In this document: in pieces, positions 61,701-64,000 of the stretch
Numbering within the stretch: the stretch's first letter is position 1
How the letters are laid out: each line of letters opens with the position of its first letter
From: Daucus carota subsp. sativus
Taxonomy: Eukaryota; Streptophyta; Magnoliopsida; Apiales; Apiaceae
Length of the DNA stretch: 64,000 bases
Direction of reading: 5' to 3'
Assembly (NCBI RefSeq): GCF_001625215.2
Contig: NC_030383.2
Coordinates: forward strand, 61,494,949 to 61,558,948
Translations under genes and position numbers: made by a program
Notes under the pieces: generated by a model
The model's input: the letters and a program-made list of their open reading frames with translations, nothing else
Database searches by the model: none
What the model was told of the DNA's origin: nothing

Positions 61701-63645
61701 AGATTTTAATCTTACAAAACATTAAAATATATTTGCTTAAGTTCTAACTTAGATGGAAAATAGTTGCACACTAGATTTACATAAGATAAACAGCTGAATT
61801 TGTCCAACTGTATTTCCTTCTTTGCTTCACTTACTAACTATAATTATATGGCGTACAACCAATAATAGATACAGTTATATCATTAGCTTTTATCTTAGAT
61901 TCCTTGTAGTCTCACCAAACAGTAAATATATGTATATATGTTATCTTATATATGAATATATCATTAGTTGAACTTGAATGTTTGGTAAAGACCACTGCGA
62001 ACTGTGATAATAAGAATGTGGTTGGTAGAAAGTAATTATTTATGAGTAGCGGTAATGATGAGATGGAAAGAATATTTTTACTTCATTAAAAAACTGAACT
62101 CTAGTAACTGGTACATGTTATGTTGTGATTTTGGACCAGTTATATTTGCTCTGATATGTTTCTACACCAGATTTTGATCAAATACCCAACAAGCTTTACA
62201 TTGCTAGAGAATGAAGCTAATATTGTGGATTATCTCATGTGTCTTTGCTTGTGTATAACTGTATATAGTTGTAAATGCATTTCTAGCGTCTAGGAGTCCA
62301 AGCGACCACTCTTGATATCTTCTGATATTTGTATAAATAAGATTTATGTGTAATGGACATTTCAATCCTTTGATGCTTCAGTTTTGACCATACAATATAA
62401 TGAAAAATGAAACTTTTTCTTGCTCATATCCATCACCCTTCTCCTAGAGTTGTTTTCTGCAAAATATATATTCTTGTCCACTTATTATTCTTATCAAAGT
62501 TTAGATCTGGTAATTCTAGTTTAAAATACGCATAATATCACATATTATAAGACAGATGGTGACTAACATTATCTGTAACTCATATTATCTTACTGAACCT
62601 AAATTTTAGTTTGTTTTTGCTCCTTGATTTAATCTTATACAGTTGGCTTCTTAGATGTATACAAGTATAAGCTTTGACTTTTTTGTGGCAGAGTTGATGA
62701 CTTATGCCAAACATTCTATTTGATTGATTAAAAAAAAGTGATTAAGATTATAATTAAAAACCCAGATGCTGGATTTTCTTGATCAATAAAGTGCATATAA
62801 TTTCATTTAAAATAAGATCGAAATGGCAAAGAATTCATATTTTTAATATCTGCAAAAATATGGAGAGCACACTTAATATTGGTTATTTGAAACTCTTCTC
62901 ACAAATGGAACCTAGTAGCATGTCTTAAGGCTTTATTCTTAAGTTTTAACAAATTCCTCTTTATGAGTTACCACCTGTGCAGATTGCCGATGTAATTTAA
63001 CTCTATTACAGTATAGTATTTGACTAAGTAGTTTTTTTGTCTGCTTCATGGTGTATTATCTGTCGATCTTTAAGGTTCATAATCTATTGAGTAATTTTCA
63101 GTTTTGCAGGACATAAAAGTACTTTTAACCATCTTTGTCTTATATGTTAATCCTTCATTTATGTATTTGACAGGTCTCTTTGTTTGCTCTATCATATTGG
63201 AGTTTCCACTTTGCAAGCGTCTGTGCATTCGGATTACTCGCTTATGTCGGCTACATCATATTTGCTTTTCCGTCGCCTTTCCGTTTACATCGGTTGAATG
63301 GATTGATTCTTGTCTTCATACTCTTGTGGGCTGTTAGTACATATATCTTTAATGTGGCATTTACATTTCTAGACTGGAATGGGGAGGTAACACATACATG
63401 GACAAAAAGTCTTCTGTATTTAGATACTATAAAATATAAATAGCTTATTGTTTTTGATATTTTATAGGATATGGAAATCTGGGAGATGGTAGGGTTATGG
63501 CATTACTCAATACCAGGACTTTTTTTACTTGCTCAGTTTTGTCTTGGAATTCTGGTTGCTCTTAATAATCTTGTCAACAACTCTGTATTTCTCTACATGT
63601 CTGATGAGGCTAGGCAATCATCACGTAACAATTCTACTGATGAAG
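52760..63645 (+). CDS. PIEZO: Piezo-type mechanosensitive ion channel, first ten exons (3' end outside window)
   Basis: Plant Piezo homologue, a very large homotrimeric mechanically gated cation channel. Exons: 52760-52808, 55773-55853, 56424-56580, 56694-56851, 57094-57250, 57350-57536, 58688-58803, 58921-59005, 63174-63386, 63468-63645. Phases are consistent throughout, giving about 460 residues of a family that is near 2,400-2,500 aa. It begins MGRFVGGILLPLFLLSAAFL and continues with paired membrane helices and family blocks: LLLWPLIIFSLLDILSQ, SWRYPSVIYYLVVQVFVVF, WVSLPFFICSCVGLVDWSL, RLHRLNGLILVFILLWAVST and IWEMVGLWHYSIPGLFLLAQ. These correspond to the N-terminal blade repeats. Exon 5 starts at an unusual weak acceptor (GGGAG|GT), supported by the phase and the HVRVAF match. 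The exon 10 donor leads off the window. Confidence 0.93.
53962..54212. mobile_element. Stowaway-type MITE, copy 2, in Piezo intron 1
   Basis: A 251-bp element with the same CTCCCTCTGTCCC ends and TA duplication as 6468-6717, and nearly the same sequence throughout (only scattered substitutions and a short A-run difference). It is spliced out with intron 1. Confidence 0.9.
59006..63173 (+). other. 4.2-kb Piezo intron 8
   Basis: Much longer than the other Piezo introns seen here apart from intron 1 (2,964 bp). It includes AT-rich sequence, a C/G-rich segment (60733-61370) and a CA microsatellite near 61172-61190. No exon could be recognised in it. Confidence 0.6.
60733..61370. mobile_element. 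Possible hAT-like MITE with CCCCRYCCC motifs
   Basis: Bounded by GCTTCTCAGTGCGG and, in complement, GCTTCTCAATGGGG, with an AGTTCTT repeat near both sides. Subterminal CCCATACCCGTCCCG/GGGGCGGGG motifs point inward from both ends around an AT-rich middle, the same architecture as 25276-25968. The duplication is not exact, so this is tentative. Confidence 0.5.
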
Positions 63646-64000
63646 GTACTGACACGCTAAGCCCAAACCCTGAAAGAAATACTTCTTTTAACCCTGTATA
63701 GATAATGCTAATTCCTAATTACATTTGCCTTTGTAAGTTGGGGATCTTTTTGTCCACCTACAGTCTGAGCATCAGGCTTTTCTTTGAGATCAGCTCTTTA
63801 TGTTAAGTACATGTTCAGGCATTAGGTAGTTATACTAATGGAAGCAATTTAATGCATAAGGAAAGTGAGAGCCATCTCTTTCTCCGAGTCCAGTCATTTA
63901 ACGAGGGCCTGACATGAGCTGAAATTCCAGTAGGGTTATGCAACAAGCTACAAGCTTTATAGAACATAGGGAACGGGTTAACAATAAAACTGAGGACAAG

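Overview
This is AT-rich plant nuclear DNA. It carries intron-rich genes with GT-AG splice sites and several kinds of plant DNA transposon: Stowaway, PIF/Harbinger, Mutator-like, hAT and CACTA. The gene content (protein prenyltransferase beta, ATL RING-H2, SP1-type E3 ligase, ABP1, Piezo, F-box/FBA family) indicates a dicot. An asterid, perhaps Apiales, is only a guess from style and was not tested.

Layout: (1) 738-4640 (+), the 3' ten exons of a geranylgeranyltransferase-I beta subunit; its N-terminal exon(s) lie off the left edge. (2) 5167-5697 (-), an intronless ATL-type RING-H2 ligase convergent with it. (3) 7144-11906 (+), a complete 11-exon SP1/SPL2-like organelle-membrane E3 ligase of 343 aa. 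(4) About 12.5-45.6 kb, a 33-kb accessory block. It holds at least four full-length F-box/FBA genes, all on the minus strand (13364, 20197, 29425, 41358), plus about seven truncated copies in different states of decay. The copies are embedded in segmental duplications, MITEs, two related CACTA elements and fragments of the neighbouring SP1 gene. (5) 46367-46981 (+), an uncharacterised small basic protein. (6) 47515-50562 (-), a complete five-exon auxin-binding protein 1 gene ending in NDEL rather than the usual KDEL. (7) 52760 to the right edge (+), the first ten exons of a plant Piezo mechanosensitive channel.

Exon coordinates for the GGB, SP1, ABP1 and Piezo genes were read by hand. Every junction has GT-AG ends and the codon phase closes throughout; SP1 totals 344 codons and ABP1 194 codons, stops included. 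The single-copy flanking genes look conserved and intact. The middle block is a young, churning F-box cluster. The most interesting signals are there: SP1 pieces joined exactly to F-box ends, insertions dated by empty sites in duplicate copies, a transposon-altered reading frame, and a perfect 41-bp hairpin. I see no tRNA, rRNA, CRISPR array or operon-like structure, and no clearly novel defence or metabolic system.
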